In this document: positions 25,999-35,766 of the stretch, one piece after another | How the letters are laid out: each line of letters starts with the position of its first letter | Position numbering within the stretch: position 1 is the stretch's first letter | From: a virus | DNA length: 64,000 nt | Strand: one strand, 5' to 3' | IMG/VR virus record: IMGVR_UViG_3300023174_000110 | Coordinates: 27,561-91,560 of that record | Position numbers and translations under genes: made by a program | The notes under the pieces: model-generated | The model's database searches: none | The model's input: only the letters and a program-made list of their open reading frames with translations | What the model was told of the DNA's origin: nothing

Positions 25999-28900
25999 TT
26001 AAACCGCCGATGGTAAAGCGATAGCACGAATGTCCGAAAGGTACGGAACAAAAGTGTTATCTGATGTTGATAAAACAACTTTAATAGCGAATTGGCTAAA
26101 GTTGTTATACGTTTGATTTGTTACATCACTAGTATATGAAACATAATTTTGTGCTTTGCCAAATGATCCTGGTGCGGCAACAAACTCATATGTATCATCT
26201 CGTGTTTGGGAATATAATGAATCACTATTGTTAATTAGTGTCATCAATTGCCATGTACCTTCTTCAAATTTCTGTGTATCACTTCTAGAAAGTATTTTAT
26301 AATATACGTATATATTTGTATTGACCGGACGATAAGCAGTAAAGTAAACTCTTAGATCGCCAGAATCAAAACCTTGGTTCAACACAACCTTCTTAGTAAA
26401 ATATCTGGCCAATGCATTGCCACCAGATTTAGAAGTTTCACCAGCAAGAATAACGGAGGCATTTGAATTGCCAGAACGAGTACTATTATCCGTTATTGTT
26501 ATTGTGGGAGTAGTTATATAACCTGAACCAGCATTAGTAATGTAAACACTATCAATAACACCGCCAACAACGTTGGCCATCGCAGTTGCGCCGGTACCAT
26601 AACCATCAGTAGAGTTCACGGTTACGGAAACTGTTTGTGCATTGTATCCTGTTCCACCAGAAACAACTGTTATAATGTTGTTTGATAATCCAAGATTATT
26701 AATGCTCCATGTTATAGAATATACACTTAATCCATCATCAGAAATTACAGGAGAAACAGCATCATTTACAGAAGTCATTGTTGCAAATAGAGAGAATGAC
26801 GTATTTGAATTTGCATTTAATACACGTTGTCCCAAACCATCATTCAAATAAATGTCATCATAAGTTGGTGTACCAAATTTACCAGGAGTTACACTTACAG
26901 TAGGTGCACCTGCATATGATGATTTTACTGTTGATGCATATTGGTAACCCACAGAAGTTGTACCTGGTATAAAATCTGTTGTTGAAATATTAAAAGCATC
27001 GACAGAAACATCCGTGTTCTCAAAAGATGTTATTGTATTTGAAATAGAATTTGCATTTAAATAATATTCTATTTCTTGACCAACAATTTTTCTACTAGGT
27101 AATTTATTAGGTACAACAAATTGTATTTGTGGTTGTGAACCAACATCAAATACACATCTTTCAACAACAAACATCATAGATTCATTTTGATCTGCTGTCC
27201 ATGTTTGAGAATTTTGTGATACAAATAATGAACCAACATACGGCGCAGAGTTAATTTTTGTTGTTGTAGCTGGTGTAGGATCAGTTGGCAAATTTTTAAC
27301 TGATGAAGAAATTGCTGTATCACCGTTTTGTGCGGTATAAATTGTATACTCGTTAGATGTAGGACATTTTAATATAAATGCATACAATTTATTTGGTTCC
27401 AAATAAACTGGTGTTGGGAATTTAAATACTGTATATGTATTAGGATTTAAATAGTGTGGATCATTGGATGTTTTTATGTGTTCGGCTGTTAAAGTTACTT
27501 GTGAATGATCCAAAGTTTCTCCACCAGGATATCCATTGACTGTACCTACAATTGATATTGTTACAGGTGCATATCCAGTAGAAGGCTTGGTGGCAAAGAA
27601 AACTTTAATTGAATCTAAAAAACAACCGTTTGGATAATTATCTTTATCGATAATAAATGTTTGAGCTACTGGATCCCACACAGTTGTGTAATTATAACTA
27701 CTTACATTTGTTTTGGTTTGTGTTTGTGTAAATGTATTTTTTGCTGAATCAATTGAAGAAGCATAATTTACACCTTGTTTTGTTGTTTGTAAACCAGAAG
27801 CATGGAATGTAGCTTCAGAGAATGTTGTTTCTGAACCTATATTACCAGCAATTCGATTATCTACTCTGAAAGTTCTTTGGCCTGTTTTGAAAGTAGCACC
27901 AGGCAAAGCAAAAATACCAGATAACATACCAACTTCATTGGTTGTTAGTTTTCCAATAGAGTAGATGTCATTTGCAGCTGCACCAACTCCTGTTGTTAAA
28001 GTTGCTGTTTTTGTGGTCGTGTTGTACGCACTAATTACAGAAGATCGTCCTGCACCAGAACCACTAATAACATACAATGTTTGACCGGTATAAATGTCGG
28101 TGTTTGATGACGCAACAGACAACTGAATCGATGTTGTTGAGTTTGCACTTCTTAATCTTCCTGATACACCGGTATATGAAACAATTCTACCACTAGCAGT
28201 AGATGATTGATATTGTCCAGATGTATTAAATTTGGCATTCTGCAGTGTTACGCCAGAATTAAATGTAATTCCTTCTAAAGTTACAACATACAAACGAACA
28301 TTTGAGTTTTGTGGATTAACATAATAAGAAACAATTTTGGCATAAGGTGTAAAGTTACCACCAGCAAATAAACCAATAACATCTCCATCAGCAAATGATC
28401 CACTAACATTTGTTAATTCTATAATATTTGGTTTACGAATATATTTGTCAACTAAAACACCATCAAAATATGCACTTACATCGGTGTTAACCAACATACC
28501 ATAAGTATTGAACTGTAAAAATTGTTGGCGAATATATGGTAAAATACTGACATCGGTAATGTATCCAGATGTTTCGAGGTAACTGGAACTTAACTTATCA
28601 TATTTACCTAATACAGTTTTTTGTTGTTGCTCTGTGTAGGTTGTAACCTGATTTACTCTCCAGTTTCTTCCGGCAGCAATTACATTATCTGTGGTGGTGG
28701 CTACTGTTGTTTTCCAATCACCAACTTGCAACACATTAACTTGATCACTTGCACGATATACTTGTAGATTTGGATCAACAATTAATAAATCAGGAGCTTT
28801 TTCGGTATCAACCCAATTGTCCATTGGAGGAGTTAAATCCATTACACCCGAATTCAATGATACAGCAAATGGATTTAAATTAACTGTACGAGAAGCAATC

Positions 28901-31900
28901 TGTTGAGTAATAACATTGGATGTTGTATAAGATAACGTAAAGAAATTGGATTTTCCAGCAGTAGTAATTTTGTAACCTAAATTATTTGCACTGGTGGAAT
29001 CTAATTGACCCATATTGTATATCAATGATAGTGATTGTAATGGGAAATTTTTAACCACTTGCGCTGCTGTCATTTGTTTTGTTCTGCGGTTAACGGAAAC
29101 CAAATAATCATTATTGGAAATATCAGATGCAGCATAACTAGAAAAATCATCTACTAATATACCATTTTTAAATCGGTTTAAACCATTACCATCAGCAATT
29201 TGTAATGAAGCAGCACCTTTTTCCAAAGTGTTTAGAGCCGTATAGTATTCAATATTATTAACTCTGCTCTCCAAATCGGAGATATCTCTCATTTGCCAGC
29301 GTTTATGTTTTACTCTTTCAATTGAAAGATTTGGTAATTCTCCTGTTGCTTCACCTGGAATGTAAGCTGTGTATGGATCATGAGTTAAGTTTGCAATAAC
29401 GAGTGCACCATCTGGTTCACCAGGCGAAATTGGATTGGATGAAGGAGTGCCTTGGATAATTTCAAAAGACCTATCTTTACTTAAAATAAGTTTATCTTTT
29501 CTACTCAAGTAATAACCATAATTGGATTCAAATATTGAAAGATCGACAGGTATGTAAGCACCTGAGGCACCTGATCCAGATGCACTCGCTCTAATTGTAA
29601 AATTAGGTTGAGCATTAATTAAAGATGGCCTAAAGTCCAAACAATCTCTTAATTGATATGGATTGCCAGTTGAACTTGTGTAAGATGGAATTTCAGCATA
29701 ATTTTCAGGCGAAGAAGAAATTGGTGCCAAGTAGGACATTACACTATAATATCCATCACCACCAGTTGTTGCATAGTAATCTAAAACCACAAGTAAATTA
29801 CCTTTAATTGCAGGCTGACCTACACCTAAAGTAATTGTGGCAAAATCATAATGAGAATCTCTTTGGCCATTATCAAACGTAAATCTATTGGTAATATCAT
29901 AAGAAGGATCGGACAACATTGCAGCTGTTGGGAATGTTGCTTGAGATTTTGTGTCAATGATTTTTACAATTCGTTTTACATCCGTAATGTATAATTTTTG
30001 TGGAGATCCTGGATTAACCAAACCTTGCCAAGTAATATACACTTGACCTTGTGTTGTGTCAACATAACTGTAACTGTTGACAGTTGTTCCAGAAAGATTA
30101 ACGCCGGTTGTATTACCTGTTACTAAATTTTTAGCTTTAATAATATAACTTGTATCGTTGCCGGCTTTAACATACGTTTTAGCAATAATTGTTCCAGTAA
30201 ATGCAGTTAAGTCACTAGTTGGTGTTGTAAATGTGGCCGTAGAACCTGCACCAGTAATCGAACACGTTCTAGATAAAATGTTCCAAGGAAGTGTTTGACC
30301 AGCCCTTAAACCTGCATTTGAACCAGGATTTGTTACAATGATTTGAAAGTTTTGTGAAACGGCATCGGCTGATAATGATCCTGATCCTAAAAAAGAAAGA
30401 GTAGAAACAGGTGCAGAACCAAAAGTTAATGTTGCAACAATGTTTCCACCAGAAATACCAAACGCAACGTTTCTAAACACCTGTGTTGTTAAGTATGAAG
30501 TGTTGTTTGCATAACTTACATATTGATTACCTAAGTTAAACAATAACTCAGGTGCATTTGGATTTTGAAGAACGGTGTCAGCAAGAACATCATTTGTTTT
30601 TTTGCTTGATGTATCAATTGTTGCATTTGCTGTAACAGTATATGGCGTTCCTGCTGTTGCTTTAATGATAGTTTCTATATCAGTTACATCAAACCTTAAT
30701 GTAAATTGAGAAGAAGTGGTTGGTGCAACCGTAAAAGGTCTATCAACGTAAGCGATTTTGCTAGCGGCATCATATCTAGTAATTACACGAAAATCTCCAG
30801 CAGAAGTACCTTTATCAATACTCACAGTTACATTGTAGTAAGCATTTGCTACATTTGAAAATTGATTTGTGCTTGGTAATGTTATGTAAGAATTGTTTGC
30901 TGAACCGGCGGCCACATTAGCTGTTAAGGTTTGGTTTTGAATTCCAAAAACATATGCTTTATAAATGTAAGCTGATCCATTTGCTGTGTTGGATGTACTG
31001 GAGTAAACCATATTCCTAATATATCCTGTGGCTGCTTTAGTTGAGTTGTATGAATTTTCATTTGTCAAAGAGATGCTTGTTTTATCTACCGTGTGAAAAT
31101 CAACAGAAGGTAAAGTAGTTACATCAAATACACCATTGGATGAATTGACAAAGAAATAATTTCCATAATCAATAAATGTTGGATTATTTAATACACTATC
31201 TTGAGTTCTTGCTCGGTCGTTTGTTAATGATACAGGACTTTGATTCTCCAACCTATAACCACGGACATAAGAAACACCTTTTGAAATTCCAATATCATAT
31301 TTACTGGAATTAATAGTGTTTGCTTTAGGAGTTAAAGTATAATCACTAACAATAAAGTCACCATTAGTATCATTTGTTCTTTTGGCAAAATAATCGTCAA
31401 TAACAGAGTATACGGTTCCATCAACTTGTTTTTGTATTGTTCCTTCTGAAAGGCGAACCAATTCAATAAAATTGTCATCGTCACCTAATGTTAGAGGCCG
31501 AGTTTCTAACGATAAACTAATTAAATACCGGTCGGCTCCAGGAGCTTGGTAGTTTGTAGCACCTAATGCTGGATCCAGCAAAGTGGTGTCATCATTAGAA
31601 TCTATAATTGTTTCTGTTGCATTTAAACCTACTCTTAAAGAAGGATTTTCGTTGTATTTGGAAAGAATAACCGTATCTTCAGAAGCAGTTACAAAATTAC
31701 CTTTAACATAAAAAATACCTCTCGATATAGAAGCAATGGATCCTTTTCCTGTAGCCTCATTACCAACAGATGAAGTAATAATAGTTGCAATATAGTTTGA
31801 TCCATTTAAATAGATTGTGTCACCACTACCAAATTTATTACCGGTAATGTACGTTACCATTAACGTTGGTGGATCACCGTCAACTCCAATAGAAGTTGAT

Positions 31901-32244
31901 GTGGCTTCTGCAAAAGCAATTACCTTTGCAACAACCGAACCATCTTGGCTATAAATTGTTCCATTTTCAAACGATGCTGCAATTGTGGTTAGTCCAGATG
32001 GTGTGGTTCCATTTAACTTTAGAAAATAAACATTTTGGTTAACTGTTACTTTACCGCCAGAAACGGGAGTGTTCTGAGCAAAAATTGCATCAGCAAAACT
32101 TGTGATTTGATTTTGTAGGATGGTTTGAGATTGTGTTAACTCACGAGCCTGAACAGAATAACCTGGCTTAAAAAGAATTCGATGGTAGTTTTTAGTTACA
32201 TCAAAATCATCATAGTACGGTTCTACATTAAAATTAAGTGCCAT
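25999..32244 (-). CDS. Giant baseplate/fibre-base protein (DUF4815-type), 2081 aa
   Basis: The N-terminus is typical of the DUF4815 family of T4-like marine phages: EPYYDDFDVTKNYHRILFKP then GYSVQARELTQSQTILQNQI. The protein is beta-rich, with a charged helical stretch near residue 980 (RVKHKRWQMRDISDLESRVN). Near residues 1850-1930 it has GxGY-type repeats (SGGTGYNAQTVSV and ITNAGSGYITTPTI) shared with gp6, gp7 and gp8. The C-terminal 100 residues (DLRVYFTAYRPVNTNIYVYY, then SQFAIKVVLSTSDNTFVPYL) form a compact domain. By position after gp8 it may do the job of T4 gp10/gp11, linking baseplate to fibres; that is inference. Confidence 0.75.
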   Translation of the reverse strand: MALNFNVEPYYDDFDVTKNYHRILFKPGYSVQARELTQSQTILQNQITSFADAIFAQNTPVSGGKVTVNQNVYFLKLNGTTPSGLTTIAASFENGTIYSQDGSVVAKVIAFAEATSTSIGVDGDPPTLMVTYITGNKFGSGDTIYLNGSNYIATIITSSVGNEATGKGSIASISRGIFYVKGNFVTASEDTVILSKYNENPSLRVGLNATETIIDSNDDTTLLDPALGATNYQAPGADRYLISLSLETRPLTLGDDDNFIELVRLSEGTIQKQVDGTVYSVIDDYFAKRTNDTNGDFIVSDYTLTPKANTINSSKYDIGISKGVSYVRGYRLENQSPVSLTNDRARTQDSVLNNPTFIDYGNYFFVNSSNGVFDVTTLPSVDFHTVDKTSISLTNENSYNSTKAATGYIRNMVYSSTSNTANGSAYIYKAYVFGIQNQTLTANVAAGSANNSYITLPSTNQFSNVANAYYNVTVSIDKGTSAGDFRVITRYDAASKIAYVDRPFTVAPTTSSQFTLRFDVTDIETIIKATAGTPYTVTANATIDTSSKKTNDVLADTVLQNPNAPELLFNLGNQYVSYANNTSYLTTQVFRNVAFGISGGNIVATLTFGSAPVSTLSFLGSGSLSADAVSQNFQIIVTNPGSNAGLRAGQTLPWNILSRTCSITGAGSTATFTTPTSDLTAFTGTIIAKTYVKAGNDTSYIIKAKNLVTGNTTGVNLSGTTVNSYSYVDTTQGQVYITWQGLVNPGSPQKLYITDVKRIVKIIDTKSQATFPTAAMLSDPSYDITNRFTFDNGQRDSHYDFATITLGVGQPAIKGNLLVVLDYYATTGGDGYYSVMSYLAPISSSPENYAEIPSYTSSTGNPYQLRDCLDFRPSLINAQPNFTIRASASGSGASGAYIPVDLSIFESNYGYYLSRKDKLILSKDRSFEIIQGTPSSNPISPGEPDGALVIANLTHDPYTAYIPGEATGELPNLSIERVKHKRWQMRDISDLESRVNNIEYYTALNTLEKGAASLQIADGNGLNRFKNGILVDDFSSYAASDISNNDYLVSVNRRTKQMTAAQVVKNFPLQSLSLIYNMGQLDSTSANNLGYKITTAGKSNFFTLSYTTSNVITQQIASRTVNLNPFAVSLNSGVMDLTPPMDNWVDTEKAPDLLIVDPNLQVYRASDQVNVLQVGDWKTTVATTTDNVIAAGRNWRVNQVTTYTEQQQKTVLGKYDKLSSSYLETSGYITDVSILPYIRQQFLQFNTYGMLVNTDVSAYFDGVLVDKYIRKPNIIELTNVSGSFADGDVIGLFAGGNFTPYAKIVSYYVNPQNSNVRLYVVTLEGITFNSGVTLQNAKFNTSGQYQSSTASGRIVSYTGVSGRLRSANSTTSIQLSVASSNTDIYTGQTLYVISGSGAGRSSVISAYNTTTKTATLTTGVGAAANDIYSIGKLTTNEVGMLSGIFALPGATFKTGQRTFRVDNRIAGNIGSETTFSEATFHASGLQTTKQGVNYASSIDSAKNTFTQTQTKTNVSSYNYTTVWDPVAQTFIIDKDNYPNGCFLDSIKVFFATKPSTGYAPVTISIVGTVNGYPGGETLDHSQVTLTAEHIKTSNDPHYLNPNTYTVFKFPTPVYLEPNKLYAFILKCPTSNEYTIYTAQNGDTAISSSVKNLPTDPTPATTTKINSAPYVGSLFVSQNSQTWTADQNESMMFVVERCVFDVGSQPQIQFVVPNKLPSRKIVGQEIEYYLNANSISNTITSFENTDVSVDAFNISTTDFIPGTTSVGYQYASTVKSSYAGAPTVSVTPGKFGTPTYDDIYLNDGLGQRVLNANSNTSFSLFATMTSVNDAVSPVISDDGLSVYSITWSINNLGLSNNIITVVSGGTGYNAQTVSVTVNSTDGYGTGATAMANVVGGVIDSVYITNAGSGYITTPTITITDNSTRSGNSNASVILAGETSKSGGNALARYFTKKVVLNQGFDSGDLRVYFTAYRPVNTNIYVYYKILSRSDTQKFEEGTWQLMTLINNSDSLYSQTRDDTYEFVAAPGSFGKAQNYVSYTSDVTNQTYNNFSQFAIKVVLSTSDNTFVPYLSDIRAIALPSAV

Positions 32245-32256
32245 TTTTTCTTTCCA

Positions 32257-33669
32257 TTAAAATCTTAACACAACACGGAATTGTTCAGTAGCATCTCCGC
32301 TACGTTCAACTCCTGTTCTATTTTCTATATAAGTGATATATCCAGAATAGATAATAAAATCGGGATCGGTTACTTGTAATAACGTTCTAATAATAGCCTG
32401 ACCTGATGATAAACTTTCTTGTACAAGAACTTCATTTGCAGTTGGTGTTCCTGTTATATTTATGACCTTTAATATATTGGTTGCTGGATTAAAGCTAACA
32501 ATTTTTGCTTTGAAAGTTGCTCTTGCCAAAGATGGTCCTTGGTACACCACTTGGCCACTATCATACGAACCCAATCCAGAAGAAACCAAAATACTTGTCG
32601 TTACGTCATACACAGTTTCAGTTGCATATGGTATAAGTTTTCCTTGATTACTTTTTGAATAGGGATCCAATATCATACCTAATTGCCTGTAGGTAATATC
32701 GGTTGGTATTAATCCACCTTCACTACCATTAAATTCTAAAGCCGTCATAACATGATTACATCCCAACTCTGATATAGGATCAAATCCGTGACCTCCTATT
32801 GGCGATACAGGACTACTCGCAGTAGCAACTACATTGGGTGACGGATAACCTGCCTCCGTTGTTATTATTGTTTCGGCATAAGTATATCCTTGGCCGGTAT
32901 TTGCCATAACAATGTCTGTAATAAAGCCGGATGCGTTAACACTAGCCGTAGCATTTGCAAATTGACCATCACCATTAATGGTAATTTTTACACCACCAGA
33001 AAAGTAACCACGGCCGGTGTTTGTAACATTAATAACCTGAATATCACCTTGCGCAGCAAAAGTTTCAACCGGATTTGGAATGTTTTGGCCAATACCAACC
33101 ACAGGCATCCAATTCACATCTAAGAATTTTTGTTTTTGGCCAATGTTAATTGTATATAAAAATTTCCACTTATAACCATCTGCTGTTTTTACCAAGAATG
33201 ATTTGTCAAATGTACCAGGTAAAAACTCAGGTTCAATAGTCGATTGTGATCGGTTAGCATTTCCTAAACATTTGAACACCTGATCAAAACGATTTCGCAC
33301 ATAGAAATTTTTTGTTAGTATACCATTTGCATCAACCGTAAACATATCTTCTGTATCGGAATATTCATCATATACTACACCAGTTTTCCAATCTCGCCTT
33401 GGTATTACCGGAGAAATATCAGATGATGTTACCTTTTTGGCAGCAATAATATTTTTGAATACTTGCTTTAAAGAATATTGATCCTGTGTTGGCATGGGTG
33501 GATCTTCTTCATCTGGCCATGGATCCACTTGGCCAATAAACGCATATAAAGCATTCTGTAATGTGTTTGTGGCATTAGAGGTGGTTGCAGGAGCATAATA
33601 ATATTGTAGCACCTCATATATTTTACTGCCGTATATGAGTTGAGATGAGTTTGCTGTAAAATTTGCCAT
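32257..33669 (-). CDS. gp8: Baseplate wedge protein (gp8-like)
   Basis: 470 aa; T4 gp8 is 334 aa. In T4 gp8 dimers join the wedge around gp7. The core signature is visible: VIPRRDWKTGVVYDEYSDTE, then FYVRNRFDQVFKCLGNANRS and FLVKTADGYKWKFLYTINIG. Extra length comes from two mobile-type modules. One is a GxGY repeat pair (NVTNTGRGYFSGGVKITING and VMANTGQGYTYAETI). The other is an IVYQG-type domain near residues 365-430 (GSYDSGQVVYQGPSLARATF) shared with gp7, gp14 and gp15. Position close to gp7 supports the call. Confidence 0.88.
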   Translation of the reverse strand: MANFTANSSQLIYGSKIYEVLQYYYAPATTSNATNTLQNALYAFIGQVDPWPDEEDPPMPTQDQYSLKQVFKNIIAAKKVTSSDISPVIPRRDWKTGVVYDEYSDTEDMFTVDANGILTKNFYVRNRFDQVFKCLGNANRSQSTIEPEFLPGTFDKSFLVKTADGYKWKFLYTINIGQKQKFLDVNWMPVVGIGQNIPNPVETFAAQGDIQVINVTNTGRGYFSGGVKITINGDGQFANATASVNASGFITDIVMANTGQGYTYAETIITTEAGYPSPNVVATASSPVSPIGGHGFDPISELGCNHVMTALEFNGSEGGLIPTDITYRQLGMILDPYSKSNQGKLIPYATETVYDVTTSILVSSGLGSYDSGQVVYQGPSLARATFKAKIVSFNPATNILKVINITGTPTANEVLVQESLSSGQAIIRTLLQVTDPDFIIYSGYITYIENRTGVERSGDATEQFRVVLRF

Positions 33670-33681
33670 AGTATGTATTTA

Positions 33682-35763
33682 TTAAGCGTATTGGATTGCT
33701 ACAAATGTATTTGCGTTATCACCATCAATACTGAAGTATCTTAGGTACGCAGAAGCCGTTCCTGCTATACTAAATGTTGTTGAATTGACAGTTGAATTGG
33801 TTGCTGTACAACCATGTGTAATTGTTCTTGCTGCGCCGCCAGTATTTGTTAACCAAACTTCAACCACTTTGCCATGTACATAATTTGAAAGTGTTATGAT
33901 ACAATCTGCAGCAAGTGAAGCTTTAATTAATGATGTTGTTGAAAAATCAATTGTAAAGGCTGTCTGAGCGCCAGGTAAAATAGTTGGATTATAAATGAAT
34001 CCTTTTTCTGGTTTAACTGTACCAGTAAATTCAACAGAATCCGCATTGAATGAAGCAATTTCCGTGACCGCATTTGATCCATTAGGAACATTATAGAATT
34101 TAATTTTAGAACCACGAGCAGCATCTGTAAAATTCTCAGCAGCCACAATATCTATTCTTGATACACCTAGTGATGCAAATCTTGTGGTGCCATAACCGTT
34201 ACCTGCTAATCTCAATAACACATCATTATTTTGTGTTGCTGTCGGTGCTGCAGCGGTACCTCTAGCAGAACGACCTGCCAATAAACCATATGTGTTTGCA
34301 CCAAAACTATCCAAAACAACTCTGGTTGGTAAATTTGGTTTACCTGTAATCTGTAACATATAACCATCATTTTGTGGTTCAACTACAACTGCATTATTAC
34401 TTCCCGTAATACGAACAGCGGCTTCAGTTGCTGAAGCTAAAGCTGTGTTTACAGTTAATTGACCAGTAGCAGCGACCCCAATCATTGTTACATTACCTGT
34501 AACATCTAAATCACCTGGTAACGACAATGATCCATCCGTATTAAAATTAAATTGTTTTCCGTTGGCTTGTAGTGTAAACGAATTCGATGTCGAAACCATA
34601 AATGTGGTTGGACTTGCTGAAGGATTATATCCAATTTCAGTATTATCCGGGAATACAATATAGTTTGGAACAGTTAAATTTCCATCCGTTCCAAATTGGA
34701 ATTGTTTCTGAACACCACCATTATCAGTTTGTATTTGTACACCAGCGTTTGAACCGATATAAAGATCATCAGTTGCTGAAATAGTTTGGCTACCATCAAA
34801 CACCAAATCACCAGTAATGGTCAATGTACCACCAAATATACCTGTTGTATTGGCTAAAGCATTGTTTGCTTTGGTAAATGCAGCCCAAGCATGATTGTTT
34901 GCTGTAGTGATGTTGGTGTTCTGTGTTGTGTTAACTGCCTGTAGTATGGCAATATTGCCAGAGTTTGTATTTGCAGCATTAAAAGCTGCCCAAGCTTGGT
35001 TGTTGGCAGTTGTTATATTGGTGTTTTGAGTTGTATTAACACCTTGCATTACTGTTATACTATTACTTTGTGTATTGCCTTGTGCATAGATTGCTGCAGC
35101 ATAAGTGTTTACATTAATGGCAAAATTATATGCAGAGTTTGCTTGATTGAAAATGATTTGTGAATGTGCTGCTGTGACCGCTGCCGTGTTTTGTATGGTG
35201 TTATCAGCAAACTTGATAGGCATCTTTAGAGATAGACCAACACCATCTTCAATTCTTGCAACTTCATTGGCTTGTTTATGATCACCAGTAAAGAAAACTA
35301 AATCAGTATTTGCAATCGCTGTACCAATCCACAAATTACCATACTTTTGATTGTCCTTGCCATGCATATACAAATAACCATCATTATTGGGTAAGTCAAA
35401 TGTTGGATCAGCATCCATATTTGAACCTTGAACACCCAAATCCAAATAATTATTTGAGTTGTCGCCATCATCTGATGTTATAACAATGTCAGCAGAACCT
35501 TTTCGATTAATGTTTTGAAAATTAACTTGTGAAAAGATTGCAGTATTACTAATAAATTGTGCTACAGAATTTGGAAGTAAAAGACCGGTGTTTGCAGTAC
35601 CAACATTCAAAATATTATTGGCATATAGGCCTTGAGCCAGAACTGTGGTAGAAAACTGTGAAGTTGTATTGGTAGTTCTATCTACCACCACAAATACTGT
35701 GTTGGCGTTGTTAGCCGATAACTGTGATAAAACTGGTAGTTGTGATATTTTTACTGTTGCCAT
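33682..35763 (-). CDS. Tail fibre protein between gp7 and gp8, 693 aa
   Basis: The N-terminus (VKISQLPVLSQLSANNANTV) and the domain ADIVITSDDGDNSNNYLDLG / NDGYLYMHGKDNQKYGNLWI / TDLVFFTGDHKQANEVARIE are typical of fibres in T4-like aquatic phages. Residues about 200-300 contain the shared AWAAFNAANT / [10 protein letters not shown] shaft repeats. The C-terminal domain (FTIDFSTTSLIKASLAADCI, then TITHGCTATNSTVNSTTFSI) is a beta tip. It is embedded in the wedge cluster only 3-13 nt from its neighbours, so it may be a wedge-attached fibre. Confidence 0.72.
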   Translation of the reverse strand: MATVKISQLPVLSQLSANNANTVFVVVDRTTNTTSQFSTTVLAQGLYANNILNVGTANTGLLLPNSVAQFISNTAIFSQVNFQNINRKGSADIVITSDDGDNSNNYLDLGVQGSNMDADPTFDLPNNDGYLYMHGKDNQKYGNLWIGTAIANTDLVFFTGDHKQANEVARIEDGVGLSLKMPIKFADNTIQNTAAVTAAHSQIIFNQANSAYNFAINVNTYAAAIYAQGNTQSNSITVMQGVNTTQNTNITTANNQAWAAFNAANTNSGNIAILQAVNTTQNTNITTANNHAWAAFTKANNALANTTGIFGGTLTITGDLVFDGSQTISATDDLYIGSNAGVQIQTDNGGVQKQFQFGTDGNLTVPNYIVFPDNTEIGYNPSASPTTFMVSTSNSFTLQANGKQFNFNTDGSLSLPGDLDVTGNVTMIGVAATGQLTVNTALASATEAAVRITGSNNAVVVEPQNDGYMLQITGKPNLPTRVVLDSFGANTYGLLAGRSARGTAAAPTATQNNDVLLRLAGNGYGTTRFASLGVSRIDIVAAENFTDAARGSKIKFYNVPNGSNAVTEIASFNADSVEFTGTVKPEKGFIYNPTILPGAQTAFTIDFSTTSLIKASLAADCIITLSNYVHGKVVEVWLTNTGGAARTITHGCTATNSTVNSTTFSIAGTASAYLRYFSIDGDNANTFVAIQYA

Positions 35764-35766
35764 TTT

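Noticed and set aside
25779-26078. 99-aa version of the small coiled-coil protein starting at 26078
   Set aside because: The first 27 residues overlap the 2081-aa gene in another frame and look unlike the rest. ATG at 25997 gives the usual tight junction.
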